Positions 37,146 through 45,939 of a DNA stretch of 64,000 nucleotides are shown here, in pieces. Within the stretch, counting starts at the first letter, position 1. Each line of letters begins with the position of its first letter. Both the position numbers and the translations under genes were made by a program. The stretch is from positions 248,001 to 312,000 of the forward strand of contig NZ_VOQQ01000001.1 of the NCBI RefSeq assembly GCF_007995055.1, given 5' to 3'. Under the pieces are notes generated by a model. The model searched no databases. It was given only the letters and a program-made list of their open reading frames with translations, and was not told the DNA's origin. This DNA comes from Sphingosinicella ginsenosidimutans (GTDB lineage: Bacteria; Pseudomonadota; Alphaproteobacteria; Sphingomonadales; Sphingomonadaceae).

Positions 37146-38072
37146 ATGAAGCGCCGCCTCGCCATCCTCCTTCTTGCCCTCTCCGCTCCTGCCGGGGCGC
37201 AGGGCACGGGCCCGTTCACCGTCGTCGAAACGGGCCGCAGCTTTTCCGAGCTCCAGGCTGCGGTGGCGGCGATCGGCGACGGCTCCGGCACGATCCGCAT
37301 CGCACCGGGCCGCTACGCCCAGTGCGCGGTGCAGGAGGCCGGCCAGATCGCCTTCGTCGCCGCCGAGCCGGGAAGCGCGATCTTCGAGGGCACGACCTGC
37401 GAGGGCAAGGCGGCGCTTGTGCTGCGCGGGCGCGGCGCGCGGGTGGAAGGGCTCGTCTTCCGCAATCTGCGCGTGCCCGACGGCAATGGCGCCGGCATCC
37501 GCATCGAGCAGGGCGATCTCGACGTTTCCGAGACGATGTTCATGAACGGCCAGTGCGGCATCCTCTCCGCCAACGATCCGCGCGGCACGATCCGGATCGA
37601 TCATTCGACCTTCGCCGGCCTCGGCCGCCATCCCGACGGCAACGGCGCGCATTCGCTCTATGTCGGCGGCTATGGCGCGCTCATCGTCACCAATTCACGC
37701 TTCGAGCGCGGCACCGGCGGCCATTACGTCAAGAGCCGTGCGGCGCGGATCGAGGTGACCGATTCGAGTTTCGACGACAGCCAGGGCCGCGACACCAACT
37801 ACATGATCGATCTGCCCAACGGCGCGACCGGCCGGATCGCCGGCAACGCCTTCGTCCAGGGCACCGGCAAGGAAAATTACGGCACGCTGATCGCCGTCGC
37901 CGCCGAAGGCGCGGAACGCCCGTCCGCCGGCCTGGTCATCGAAAACAATGTCGCGACGCTGGCGCCCGGCTTCGAATGGCGCACCAGCTTCGTCGGCGAA
38001 TGGGTGAACGACCCCCTCGTCCTCCGTGGCAACCGGCTCGCCAGCGGGATCAGCGAGCTGACGCACCACTAA
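37146..38072 (+). CDS. Secreted right-handed beta-helix protein
   Basis: 308 residues. Signal peptide MKRRLAILLLALSAPAGAQG. Repeated coil motifs such as GAGIRIEQGDLDVSETMF, GTIRIDHSTFAGLG, GALIVTNSRFERGTGGHYV and ARIEVTDSSFDDS are typical of parallel beta-helix proteins (pectate-lyase-like fold). No clear catalytic residues seen. It sits among polysaccharide genes, so binding, modification or cleavage of the exported polymer is plausible. Its stop overlaps that of the convergent asparagine-synthetase-like gene by 4 bases. Confidence 0.8.
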   Translation: MKRRLAILLLALSAPAGAQGTGPFTVVETGRSFSELQAAVAAIGDGSGTIRIAPGRYAQCAVQEAGQIAFVAAEPGSAIFEGTTCEGKAALVLRGRGARVEGLVFRNLRVPDGNGAGIRIEQGDLDVSETMFMNGQCGILSANDPRGTIRIDHSTFAGLGRHPDGNGAHSLYVGGYGALIVTNSRFERGTGGHYVKSRAARIEVTDSSFDDSQGRDTNYMIDLPNGATGRIAGNAFVQGTGKENYGTLIAVAAEGAERPSAGLVIENNVATLAPGFEWRTSFVGEWVNDPLVLRGNRLASGISELTHH

Positions 38073-39814
38073 GGCGCCAGCTTCGATCCAAGCTTCGCCG
38101 CAAGATATTCGAGATTGGCGATCCGCCGCATCATGCCGCTGTCGCCGATCCGCCCGGTCCGGAAGAAGCGGCGCATGGCGGGAAAATCGAGATCGACGAC
38201 CCGGCCCATATAATCGGGCGAGAGAAGCCCGCCATGTTCGTCCGCCACCGGCCCCATCCGCCGCCGCAGCGCGTAGCTGTAGCGGCGGAGCATGGTCGGC
38301 CGGATCCGGGTGAGGAATTCGGCGCGGCGGTGCGCGGCGCCGGGCGGGCCGGTGAAATCGTGGCCATAGGCGGAAGGGTAGCTGGCGAGCCGCGGGCTGA
38401 TCGCATTCAGCAGCGCCGCCTCGAACCGCCCGGCATTCTTGAGCGCCAGCGGCAGCCGAGCCGCCTCGGCCGCGACGCGATGATCGAGGAACGGCATCAG
38501 ATAGGGGCCGTAGCGTGCCTCCAGGCTGATCTCGCGTCCGAACAGCGCCCGGCAGCGCACCCGCGGATAGACCTGCTCGATCAGCGCGCGGGGAAGCTTT
38601 CCCCGAAAGCCGGGCCGGCCGAGCGCCGCCAGCATCTTGTCCTCGATGCCGCGCAGGAAGGCGCGTTCGTCGAACGCAGCCGTCACGTCGCTTCTGGCAT
38701 AGCGCGCGAAGAAGGTCCGCGCGACCGCAGCGGCGCTCAAGGGCCGATCCGGCAGGAAGAAGAAATTGCGATAGACCTCGCCGCAGCCGCCCGAAACCGA
38801 AAGCGCGCCGTCCTGGTGCCGCGCCTCGCGGGCGAAGGCGTTGGCGCCATTTTCGAACAATTCGCCATAATTGGGCAAACCGTCATAGGCGTGGAAATTG
38901 GCCTCGACCTGATCCGGGAAGGCGTCGGGCGCGACCTCGCGCCACCCTTCCTTGTCGAGCCACTCGATCGCCGCGCCCTCGCCCGCCGCGATCTCGCGCC
39001 CGATGCGAACGTCGGCGCTCTCGGCTCCGCCATAGACATAGAGGCTCGGCATCACGCCGCAGGCCTTGAGCGCCGCTAGCGCAAGCCGCGAATCGAGCCC
39101 CCCGGAGATGGGGCAGAAGATCCGCCCCTCGAACGCCTGCGCGTAAGGCCCCACCACCGACAGGAGCCGGTCGCGATGGATGGCGAGCCGATCGAGCAGC
39201 GGCATCTCGCACGTCGCCTCGGGAAGCGGCTTGGCCGCGTCGTGCAGCCGCACCCCGTCCGGGGAGGGCTCGGCCACCCGATCCGGCCCGAGCGTCTTCA
39301 ACTCGGCGAACACCGTATCGTCCCCGACCGGCACGACGTTGAACGCGAATTCATAGACGCCCTGCGGATCGAAGGAGACGTTGGGCAGCGCCTCGATTGC
39401 CGACAGCAAAGAGGTCGAAAAAACCCGTCGCTCCGCATCGTGGAACAGCTGGAAGGCGCCGAAAAAGTCGGTGAACAGGCGCGTTCGCCCCTGCGCGCGG
39501 ACCAAAGCCACGAACTGCCCGCCGATCCGGCTCCAATCCGGGGCATCCGCCATGGCGAGCAACGCCTCCAGCGCCGGCTGCCCGAATTGCCCGTCGCAGC
39601 TCAGCGTCCCCGCCACCGCGACCAGATCGTCGCCCCTTGCCAGCAGGCTCTCCGGCCCGCCGAGGATGAAGGGCGCATGGATCAGCCGCCAGCCGGGCCA
39701 CGCATGTTCGCTCAGCCCCGAAAAGCCGTGCAGCGCGAACTGCCGCCGCGCCCCCGCCAGCGCGGACTCGGCGAACTCGCGATCGCGCGTCGAGACGAGG
39801 AACAACCCGGCCAT
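38069..39814 (-). CDS. Asparagine-synthetase-like protein without N-terminal glutaminase Cys
   Basis: 581 residues. The C-terminal ATP-pyrophosphatase domain has the PP-loop ISGGLDSRLALAAL near 240 and later YLMPFLDHRVAAEAARLPLA near 475. The N-terminal half resembles the class II amidotransferase fold (FTDFFGAFQLFHDAERRVFS) but begins MAGLFLVS, so the Cys that must follow Met in glutamine-dependent enzymes is missing. It may use ammonia or another amine, or be a ligase for sugar or peptide modification. It lies inside the exosortase-type polysaccharide region. Confidence 0.8.
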   Translation of the reverse strand: MAGLFLVSTRDREFAESALAGARRQFALHGFSGLSEHAWPGWRLIHAPFILGGPESLLARGDDLVAVAGTLSCDGQFGQPALEALLAMADAPDWSRIGGQFVALVRAQGRTRLFTDFFGAFQLFHDAERRVFSTSLLSAIEALPNVSFDPQGVYEFAFNVVPVGDDTVFAELKTLGPDRVAEPSPDGVRLHDAAKPLPEATCEMPLLDRLAIHRDRLLSVVGPYAQAFEGRIFCPISGGLDSRLALAALKACGVMPSLYVYGGAESADVRIGREIAAGEGAAIEWLDKEGWREVAPDAFPDQVEANFHAYDGLPNYGELFENGANAFAREARHQDGALSVSGGCGEVYRNFFFLPDRPLSAAAVARTFFARYARSDVTAAFDERAFLRGIEDKMLAALGRPGFRGKLPRALIEQVYPRVRCRALFGREISLEARYGPYLMPFLDHRVAAEAARLPLALKNAGRFEAALLNAISPRLASYPSAYGHDFTGPPGAAHRRAEFLTRIRPTMLRRYSYALRRRMGPVADEHGGLLSPDYMGRVVDLDFPAMRRFFRTGRIGDSGMMRRIANLEYLAAKLGSKLAP

Positions 39815-39903
39815 GCCCGCGCCCTAACCGGCCAGGCTTAACGCCGCGTCAACCGCGCGGGCCTATCAGCCCGGTTTCCAGAGACGCGGCGAGGAAGAAG
39901 GGC

Positions 39904-40041
39904 ATGATCGACAGCTTTGCGCTCTTCCTGAGCCATGGGCTGATGCTGCTTGCCGCCTGGCGCCTGCTTTCGCGCCCCGATCTCGACGACGACGATGCGG
40001 GGGCCGGCACGAAGCCGACCTGGTCGGGCCGCGATGCGTGA
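39904..40041 (+). CDS. Short membrane protein upstream of the O-ligase
   Basis: 45 residues: MIDSFALFLSHGLMLLAAW, then RLLSRPDLDDDDAGAG and a short tail. One hydrophobic helix and an acidic cluster. Its stop overlaps the start of the O-ligase gene by 8 bases, arguing for translational coupling. Comparable tiny proteins occur before O-ligase genes in related loci as far as I know; function unknown. Confidence 0.55.
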   Translation: MIDSFALFLSHGLMLLAAWRLLSRPDLDDDDAGAGTKPTWSGRDA

Positions 40042-41401
40042 TCTTTTCCTGCTCGGCTATCTGGTCGCGTTGCTTGCGGTCGCCCTGCGGCGGCCGTTCC
40101 TGTTCACGCTCGCCTATATCTATGTCGACACGGTTTCGCCGCAGCGCCTCTCCTGGTTCCTGCTCAACCGCATCCCGCTCTCGCTGATCCTTGCGGCGCT
40201 GGCGATGGGCGCCTGGCTGATCGCGGACAGGAAGGACGGCCTTCGCTTCACGATGCGGCAGGGGCTGATGCTGCTGATGCTCGCTTATGCCGGGGTGACC
40301 ACGCTCCATGCCGATTTCCCGGTCGAGGCGGCGGTGAAGTGGGATTGGGCGTGGAAGGCGGTCGCCTTCGCGGTGTTCCTTCCCTTCACCTTGCGAACGC
40401 GGCTTCGGATCGAGGCGACCCTCCTCTTCCTCACCCTTTCGGCCGCCTCGATCATCATCACCGGCGGGATCAAGACGGTGCTGTCGGGCGGCGGCTATGG
40501 CGTGCTCAATCTCATGGTCGACAACAATAGCGGCCTTTACGAAAGCTCGATCATCTCGACCGTCTCGGTCGCGCTCATCCCGATCATCTGGTGGCTGATG
40601 AGCCACGGCACGATCTTCCCGCCGGATTGGCGGGTGAAGGCGTTCGGCGCCGGCCTCATCTTCGCCTGCCTGCTGATCCCCGTCGGAACGGAGGCGCGCA
40701 CGGGCCTCGTCTGCATTGCCTTGCTCGCGGTGCTGATGCTCCGGGAGGTCAAGCGACGGTTCCTCTATATCGCCCTCCTCGGCACGCTCGGCCTTTGCGC
40801 CATCCCGCTTCTGCCATCGAGCTTCACCAGCCGGATGCAGACGATCGAGGGCTATCAGGGCGATCAATCCGCCGGCACCCGACTCGCCGTGTGGGGCTGG
40901 ACGCTCGATTATGTGAAGGATCATCCCTTCGGCGGCGGCTTTGGCGCCTATCGCCAGAACCGGGTGCAGGTGAACCTCACCGATGCGCAGGCGAGCGGCG
41001 CGGTCGAGAGCATCGATTCGCGCACGGTCGAGGATGCGGGCCGGGCCTGGCACAGCTCCTATTTCGAGATGCTTGGCGAACAGGGCTGGCCGGGGCTCGC
41101 GATCTTCCTCGCCATCCACCTGATCGGTCTGGTGCGAATGGAGACCATCCGCCGTCGCTATCGCCGGCGGGACGACCTTCCCTGGGCCGCCCCGCTCGCC
41201 ACCGCGCTCCAGCATTTCCATCTCATCTATCTGCTGGGCGGCGCCTTCGTGCAGACGGCGTTCCAGCCATTCGGATGGCTCGTGATCGGCGTTCAGATGG
41301 GCTTCGACAACTGGCTCGCGAAGCGGGAGAAAGCGGGACGCGCACGCCAGGGCTTCGCCCCTGCTCCGCCTCTGCCGGGTGCCTCCGCGGGCGCGGCCTA
41401 G
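40034..41401 (+). CDS. Putative O-glycosylation ligase, exosortase-A type (Wzy/WaaL-like)
   Basis: 455 residues, about ten membrane helices. The start MRDLFLLGYLVALLAVALRRP with YIYVDTVSPQRLSWFLLNRI is typical of the exosortase-A-associated ligase family. A large periplasmic loop near 275-350 contains DQSAGTRLAVWGWTLDYVKD and HPFGGGFGAYRQNRV, matching the O-antigen ligase motif, followed by AWHSSYFEMLGEQGWPGLAI. Probably polymerises or transfers polysaccharide at the inner membrane. I took the ATG at 40034. Confidence 0.87.
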   Translation: MRDLFLLGYLVALLAVALRRPFLFTLAYIYVDTVSPQRLSWFLLNRIPLSLILAALAMGAWLIADRKDGLRFTMRQGLMLLMLAYAGVTTLHADFPVEAAVKWDWAWKAVAFAVFLPFTLRTRLRIEATLLFLTLSAASIIITGGIKTVLSGGGYGVLNLMVDNNSGLYESSIISTVSVALIPIIWWLMSHGTIFPPDWRVKAFGAGLIFACLLIPVGTEARTGLVCIALLAVLMLREVKRRFLYIALLGTLGLCAIPLLPSSFTSRMQTIEGYQGDQSAGTRLAVWGWTLDYVKDHPFGGGFGAYRQNRVQVNLTDAQASGAVESIDSRTVEDAGRAWHSSYFEMLGEQGWPGLAIFLAIHLIGLVRMETIRRRYRRRDDLPWAAPLATALQHFHLIYLLGGAFVQTAFQPFGWLVIGVQMGFDNWLAKREKAGRARQGFAPAPPLPGASAGAA

Positions 41402-42561
41402 CCGCCGTTCGCGTCGGGCCCGCCCGCGGCCGGATAGGGCATGATGAGCCGGCCGTCCGGCGCGGCGGTAAAGGTCGTCTGGGCCGGATAGGCGAACTCG
41501 ATCCCCAGCTCGGCGAATTTCCGCACCATGGCCAGCATCACCGCCGCCCGGACGGCGACGAGATCGCTCCCCGCCGGCGTCTCGATAAAGAAGACCAGCT
41601 CATAATCGATCGACGAGGCCGCAAACTGATAGGGCTGGCAGTGATCGAACGTCGCCAATGGCTGCGCCTCGATAATCTCCTTCAGCTCCATCCCGATCCT
41701 GGCGAGCATTTCGGGCGGGGTCTGGTAGATGACCCCGAAATTCATCAGCACCCGCCGCCGCTCCATCACCGCCCAGTTCTGGATCTGCTGATCGAGCAGC
41801 TTGGCGTTGGACATCACGACTTCCTCGCCGCCGACCGAACGGATGCGCGTCGTCTTGAGGCCGATCGCCATGACGGTGCCGGTGGTGCTGCCGAACGTGA
41901 TCGTCTCGCCGCGCCGGAACGGCTTGTCGAACAGGATCGAAAGCGCGGCGAAGAGATCGGAAAAGATGCCCTGCGCGGCGAGGCCGATGGCGATGCCGCC
42001 GATGCCGAGGCCCGCGATAAGGCCGGTGACATTGATGCCGAGATTGTCGAGGATCACCACGATCGCGATCGCGAACAGCGCGACAGACACGAGCAGCCGG
42101 ATGATGCCGATGGCGGAGCCGAGGCCGCTGCCCTCGTCGCGGTCGCCGACGCGGTGTTCGACATAGCCGAGAACCAGCTCGCGCGCCCACAATGCGGCCT
42201 GCATCGCAAAGGCGATCACGAACAGGACGTGGATGACGCTCAGCAAGGACGGCGGGGTCGCGGCATGTTCGGCCACGAGCTCGGCCGACGCCATGACGAT
42301 GAAGAACGTGCCGGTGCGCGCCAGCGTCCGGGCGAACGTGACCCGCCAGGAAAGATCGCCGCCCTTGCTCCGCTCGATCAGCCGGCAGCCGAGCGTGCGA
42401 AGCGCGAACAGGAGCGCGGCGATGCCGATCGCGACGGCCACCGCGATCGCGATGTTGATGCTGTTGCTCACCATCCAGTCGAGCGTGTCGTGCAGCAGGT
42501 TGCCGGCCTGCTGGTCAAGGTGGCCGGGAAGCTTGATCGCATTGCGGGTCGGCTGGCTCAT
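41398..42561 (-). CDS. Small-conductance mechanosensitive channel (MscS family)
   Basis: 387 residues. Three or more membrane segments in the first 200 residues; the pore-lining helix TGLIAGLGIGGIAIGLAAQG near 195 and the beta domain SILFDKPFRRGETITFGSTT, GLKTTRIRSVGGEEVVMSNA are canonical MscS. Opens under membrane tension to release solutes. The stop shares CTAG with the convergent O-ligase gene. Next to osmolyte (trehalose) genes a few kb away. Confidence 0.93.
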   Translation of the reverse strand: MSQPTRNAIKLPGHLDQQAGNLLHDTLDWMVSNSINIAIAVAVAIGIAALLFALRTLGCRLIERSKGGDLSWRVTFARTLARTGTFFIVMASAELVAEHAATPPSLLSVIHVLFVIAFAMQAALWARELVLGYVEHRVGDRDEGSGLGSAIGIIRLLVSVALFAIAIVVILDNLGINVTGLIAGLGIGGIAIGLAAQGIFSDLFAALSILFDKPFRRGETITFGSTTGTVMAIGLKTTRIRSVGGEEVVMSNAKLLDQQIQNWAVMERRRVLMNFGVIYQTPPEMLARIGMELKEIIEAQPLATFDHCQPYQFAASSIDYELVFFIETPAGSDLVAVRAAVMLAMVRKFAELGIEFAYPAQTTFTAAPDGRLIMPYPAAGGPDANGG

Positions 42562-42599
42562 TCGTGATCCTCTAGCGCGGCAGGAAGCGCCCGGCCACC

Positions 42600-43562
42600 T
42601 CAGGCGGCGGCGTTCAGAAAATCGATGAGACCGCGCTCGGCCCGGCTCAGGTAGCGGGTCGCGCGCGGCAGCGGGGGAAGCGCATCCGCCTCGCCCGCCT
42701 TCGCCGCCTCGATCAGGGCCGGGTGAACATAGGATTTGCGCGCGATCGCCGGGGTGTTGCCGAGCCGTTCGGCGACCGGCGCGACCATTCCCTTGATCCC
42801 CTTCGCGGTCGTCGCGAGCGCGGCGAAGGCGGTCACGCTCGCGCCCCATGTGCGGAAATCCTTGGCGGTGAAATCGCCGCCCGTCGCCTCGCGGATATAG
42901 GAATTCACATCATCGGATCGCACCGGACAGGGCTGGCCTGCCTCGTCAAGATACTCGAACAGATGCTGGCCCGGCAGGGCGCGGGTCTTCGCCGCGATCC
43001 TGGCCAGCCGGCGATCGGTGACCTCGATCTCATGCGTGATCCCGTGCTTGCCGGGAAAGCGGATATGCAGCGTCGCGCCGGCGACGGTGGCGTGGCGGTT
43101 GCGCAGGGTCGTCGCGCCGAAGCTCTTGTTGGCGCGCGCATAATCCTCGTTGCCCACGCGAATGCAGGTTTCGTCGATCAGCCGGACGACGGCCGCCACG
43201 ACGGTCGCGCAATCGGTCGTCTTGCCCTGAAGATCGGCGGCGACCTTGCGGCGCAGCTTCGGCAAGGCCGCGCCGAAATCGGCGAGCCGTCGATACTTCC
43301 TGCGCTCGCGCCGCTCCCGGTAGCCGAGATGGTAGCGATATTGCTTTCGGCCCTTGTCGTCATAGCCGACCGCCTGGATATGCCCGTCGGGATCCGGGCA
43401 GAACCAGCAATCGCGATAGCCGGGCGGCATGCCGATGGCGTTCAGCCGATCGATCTCCGCCCGGTCGGCGATCCGCTCCCCCTTCGCGTCGAAATATTGC
43501 CAATAGCGCCCGCGCCGACGTCGGGTGATGCCGGGCTTGGTGTCGTCACTGAGGCGGATCAT
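42600..43562 (-). CDS. DNA topoisomerase IB
   Basis: 320 residues, poxvirus-like bacterial type IB enzyme. Catalytic residues are visible: RVGNEDYARANKSFGATTLR near 165, the KDFRTWGASV motif near 250 and the nucleophile Tyr in ARKSYVHPAL near 290. Relaxes supercoils by a 3'-phosphotyrosine intermediate. I used the ATG at 43560-43562 (MIRLSDDTKPGITRRRRG), the family start; the open frame continues upstream without similarity. Confidence 0.92.
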   Translation of the reverse strand: MIRLSDDTKPGITRRRRGRYWQYFDAKGERIADRAEIDRLNAIGMPPGYRDCWFCPDPDGHIQAVGYDDKGRKQYRYHLGYRERRERRKYRRLADFGAALPKLRRKVAADLQGKTTDCATVVAAVVRLIDETCIRVGNEDYARANKSFGATTLRNRHATVAGATLHIRFPGKHGITHEIEVTDRRLARIAAKTRALPGQHLFEYLDEAGQPCPVRSDDVNSYIREATGGDFTAKDFRTWGASVTAFAALATTAKGIKGMVAPVAERLGNTPAIARKSYVHPALIEAAKAGEADALPPLPRATRYLSRAERGLIDFLNAAA

Positions 43563-43696
43563 GGTGGCGCGGCGCGTCCCTCGTCGGAATGGCGGCACAA
43601 TGCCCCGGCCTGGCGCTTCGTTCCGGAACGGGCCCGTCGCGCGTCGGTTCAACCGGCGGGCCCGACCCATTTTCCCTTTGCTTACGGAGACATGAG

Positions 43697-44242
43697 ATGC
43701 CGCCAATTTCGCAATCGCGAGTCCTGATCCTCGCCACCGACGGGTTCGAGGACAGCGAGCTGCTCGAGCCGCGCCGCCGCCTGATCGACGCCGGCGCGCA
43801 TGTCGTCCTCGCCGCGCCCGAAGCGCGCGAGATTGCGGGGGACAAGGGAGCGAGGATCGCGGCCGACGCGCGCATCGACGCGGTCCGCGCCGACGATTTC
43901 GACGCGCTGATGCTCCCCGGCGGCACCAAGAATCCGGACAAGCTGCGGACGATCCCCGAGGCGGTCGGGCTGGTCCGCGCCTTCATGGCCGCGGAAAAGC
44001 CGGTCGGCGCGATCTGCCACGGCCCCTGGCTGCTCGTCGAGGCGGACGCGGTTCGCGGGCGCACCGTGACGGGCTGGCCGTCGGTCAGGACGGACCTCAG
44101 GAACGCCGGCGCCCAAGTGGTGGACCGCGAGGCGGTGGTGGACGGCAACCTCGTCACCAGCCGCAATCCTGACGACATTCCGGCCTTCACCGGCGCCTTC
44201 ATCTCGTTGGTCGAAAAGGCGCCGGCGAGCGTCCCCGTCTAG
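43697..44242 (+). CDS. DJ-1/PfpI family protein
   Basis: 181 residues. Class I glutamine amidotransferase-like fold: ILATDGFEDSELLEPRRRL near the start (acidic residue at the elbow partner), DFDALMLPGGTKNPDKL, and nucleophile Cys in VGAICHGPWLL near 111. Members act as glyoxalase III, deglycase or chaperone; substrate unknown. Its stop shares CTAG with the convergent downstream gene. Confidence 0.9.
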   Translation: MPPISQSRVLILATDGFEDSELLEPRRRLIDAGAHVVLAAPEAREIAGDKGARIAADARIDAVRADDFDALMLPGGTKNPDKLRTIPEAVGLVRAFMAAEKPVGAICHGPWLLVEADAVRGRTVTGWPSVRTDLRNAGAQVVDREAVVDGNLVTSRNPDDIPAFTGAFISLVEKAPASVPV

Positions 44243-44730
44243 GCGGCGGCCGGCATCTCCGCGCCGCCCGCCGCGAGCATCCGGCGCCAGTTGTCGATCG
44301 TGATCGTGTCGAGATATTCGGTCTGCATTTCCTCGGTCAGGACCTCGATCATCCGGCAATCCTCGGCCCACAGCTCGATCACGCCGAAGGCGCCGCCCCG
44401 CTTGCGGTACTTGACCGTCCAGCCCTCGCGCGCGCCGATCGCAAACACGTCCTCGAACGACAGGCTGGTCGCGAGCGCGAAGTGGACGGGGCTGCGGCGG
44501 CTGGCGGCCGGGTTGATCTGGCCGAACGCATCGGCGTCGCCCTTGGCGATCATCAGCTCGGTCCCGCGCGGATAGACTTCAATCATGGTGCCGCGCGCGT
44601 CGCCCGACAGCGCCACCCACGACCCTTCGATCACCGACGGAAAGGGCAGCGCCTCGCCGCCCATGATCTCGGCCAGCACCTCGGCGACGTGCCGGGGCTC
44701 GTCGGCGTCGATCGACAGATGAAACAACAT
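44239..44730 (-). CDS. VOC/glyoxalase-superfamily-like hypothetical protein
   Basis: 163 residues. MLFHLSIDADEPRHVAEVLA starts like a vicinal-oxygen-chelate module, and ALATSLSFEDVFAIGAREGW, VIELWAEDCRMIEVLTEE give the second half; metal ligands are not obvious. The C-terminal DNWRRMLAAGGAEMPAAA is small and probably disordered. I set the ATG at 44728-44730; the longer open frame upstream lacks similarity. Function unknown. Confidence 0.75.
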   Translation of the reverse strand: MLFHLSIDADEPRHVAEVLAEIMGGEALPFPSVIEGSWVALSGDARGTMIEVYPRGTELMIAKGDADAFGQINPAASRRSPVHFALATSLSFEDVFAIGAREGWTVKYRKRGGAFGVIELWAEDCRMIEVLTEEMQTEYLDTITIDNWRRMLAAGGAEMPAAA

Positions 44731-44916
44731 TCCTACGTCTCCTCCAGTCATTGGGCGGGCTCCTACCGGCCCGTGGCCACAGATGGAGTGTTGCGCGACT
44801 AATACAGTCGAGGATTCGATGGAGGCGCGGTCGCGCGACGAAGCCGGCCGAACCGTCGACGAAAGATTCACGCTCGGTTCACGCACCCGCGCGCAGTCCC
44901 TTTTTCCAGGAGCGGA

Positions 44917-45276
44917 ATGGACATGCGCCTCATCATTTTCGCGGGCCTCGCCCTTGCCGCCGCGCCGGCCGCCGCTGCCGGCACCGATCGCCCTTCCTGC
45001 ACGCTTCGCGGGACGCACGTCTATCAGCGCATGGCCGATGTGCCGCGCGGAGCGATGGCCGCGCTCGGCGTGCGGATGGCCGAACGGGGCCAACCCTTTC
45101 AGGCGACCGACGTCATCATGCCGGGCGAACGATTGCCCGGCGCCCGGTTCGCCGCCGCGCGCCTTGATGGCTGCACGCTGACGATCCGGTACGAGCGCGG
45201 CGGGATCGCCCATACGTGGAATACCGCGGTCATTGAGCGTCGTGGAATCGGGTGGGTGGTCGTGCGGCCGCGCTGA
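44917..45276 (+). CDS. Secreted small hypothetical protein
   Basis: 119 residues. Signal peptide (RLIIFAGLALAAAPAAAAG). The mature part has two Cys (PSCTLRG and DGCTLTI) that probably bond, and a pattern of strands ending RRGIGWVVVRP. ATG at 44917 follows AGGAGCGGA; a second ATG lies two codons later. Family not recognised. Confidence 0.65.
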   Translation: MDMRLIIFAGLALAAAPAAAAGTDRPSCTLRGTHVYQRMADVPRGAMAALGVRMAERGQPFQATDVIMPGERLPGARFAAARLDGCTLTIRYERGGIAHTWNTAVIERRGIGWVVVRPR

Positions 45277-45393
45277 GGAAACGGGCCGAGCGGAACCGTT
45301 GGTGCGCCGGTGCGCTGAACGGCACGGCGGCGCGCCTTCACTTCGTTCCGGGGGCGTGTCAGATTGTTGAAGCGTAACGGAGGAGATTGGGGA

Positions 45394-45891
45394 ATGAGGA
45401 CCATCAAGTTTCTGGCCATCGCAATGGCTGCGGCGGCGCCCGTGCTTGCCGCGCCGGCAATGGCGCAGAGCCGGGCCGAGCAGGCACGGTGGGAGCAGGC
45501 GCAGCGCCGCTTCGAGAATGAGCGCGCCATCTATCAGCACGAGCGCGAGCTCTACGACGCGGCCGTCGCGCGCGGCCGCTACGACGATCGCGGACGTGAT
45601 CCCTATGCGACCGATTATGATGCGGCTCGCTATTATCGGGACGACCCGCGCTATCAGGAGCGGACGCTCACCCGCGACGACTATGTCTATCGCGGATCGG
45701 ACGGGCGCTATTATTGCCGGCGCAGCGACGGCACCACCGGCCTGATCGTCGGCGCGGCTGCCGGCGGCATTCTCGGCAACGTCATCGACGGCGGGCGCCA
45801 TCGCACCGGCGGCACGCTGATCGGCGGCGCCCTCGGCGCCCTGCTCGGCCGCTCCGTCGAACAGAACAGCCAGGAGATGCGCTGCCGCTAG
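45394..45891 (+). CDS. Glycine-zipper 2TM domain envelope protein
   Basis: 165 residues. Signal peptide ending PAMAQS; then a Tyr/Asp/Arg-rich linker (RGRYDDRGRDPYATDYDAAR); then a glycine-zipper domain GLIVGAAAGGILGNVIDGG and GGTLIGGALGALLGRSVEQ, the 17-kDa surface-antigen-like motif. Likely in or at the outer membrane. Strong ribosome site GGAGGAG upstream. Confidence 0.83.
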   Translation: MRTIKFLAIAMAAAAPVLAAPAMAQSRAEQARWEQAQRRFENERAIYQHERELYDAAVARGRYDDRGRDPYATDYDAARYYRDDPRYQERTLTRDDYVYRGSDGRYYCRRSDGTTGLIVGAAAGGILGNVIDGGRHRTGGTLIGGALGALLGRSVEQNSQEMRCR

Positions 45892-45939
45892 CGCGGTGGC
45901 GGCCCGGATCGGCCCGGTTCGATCGGAACCGGGCCGGTT

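Noticed and set aside
38069..41401. Lasso-peptide cluster (asparagine-synthetase-like protein plus a 45-residue frame)
   Set aside because: No B-type protease or recognition element is present, the small protein is a membrane helix on the opposite strand, and the neighbours are polysaccharide genes.
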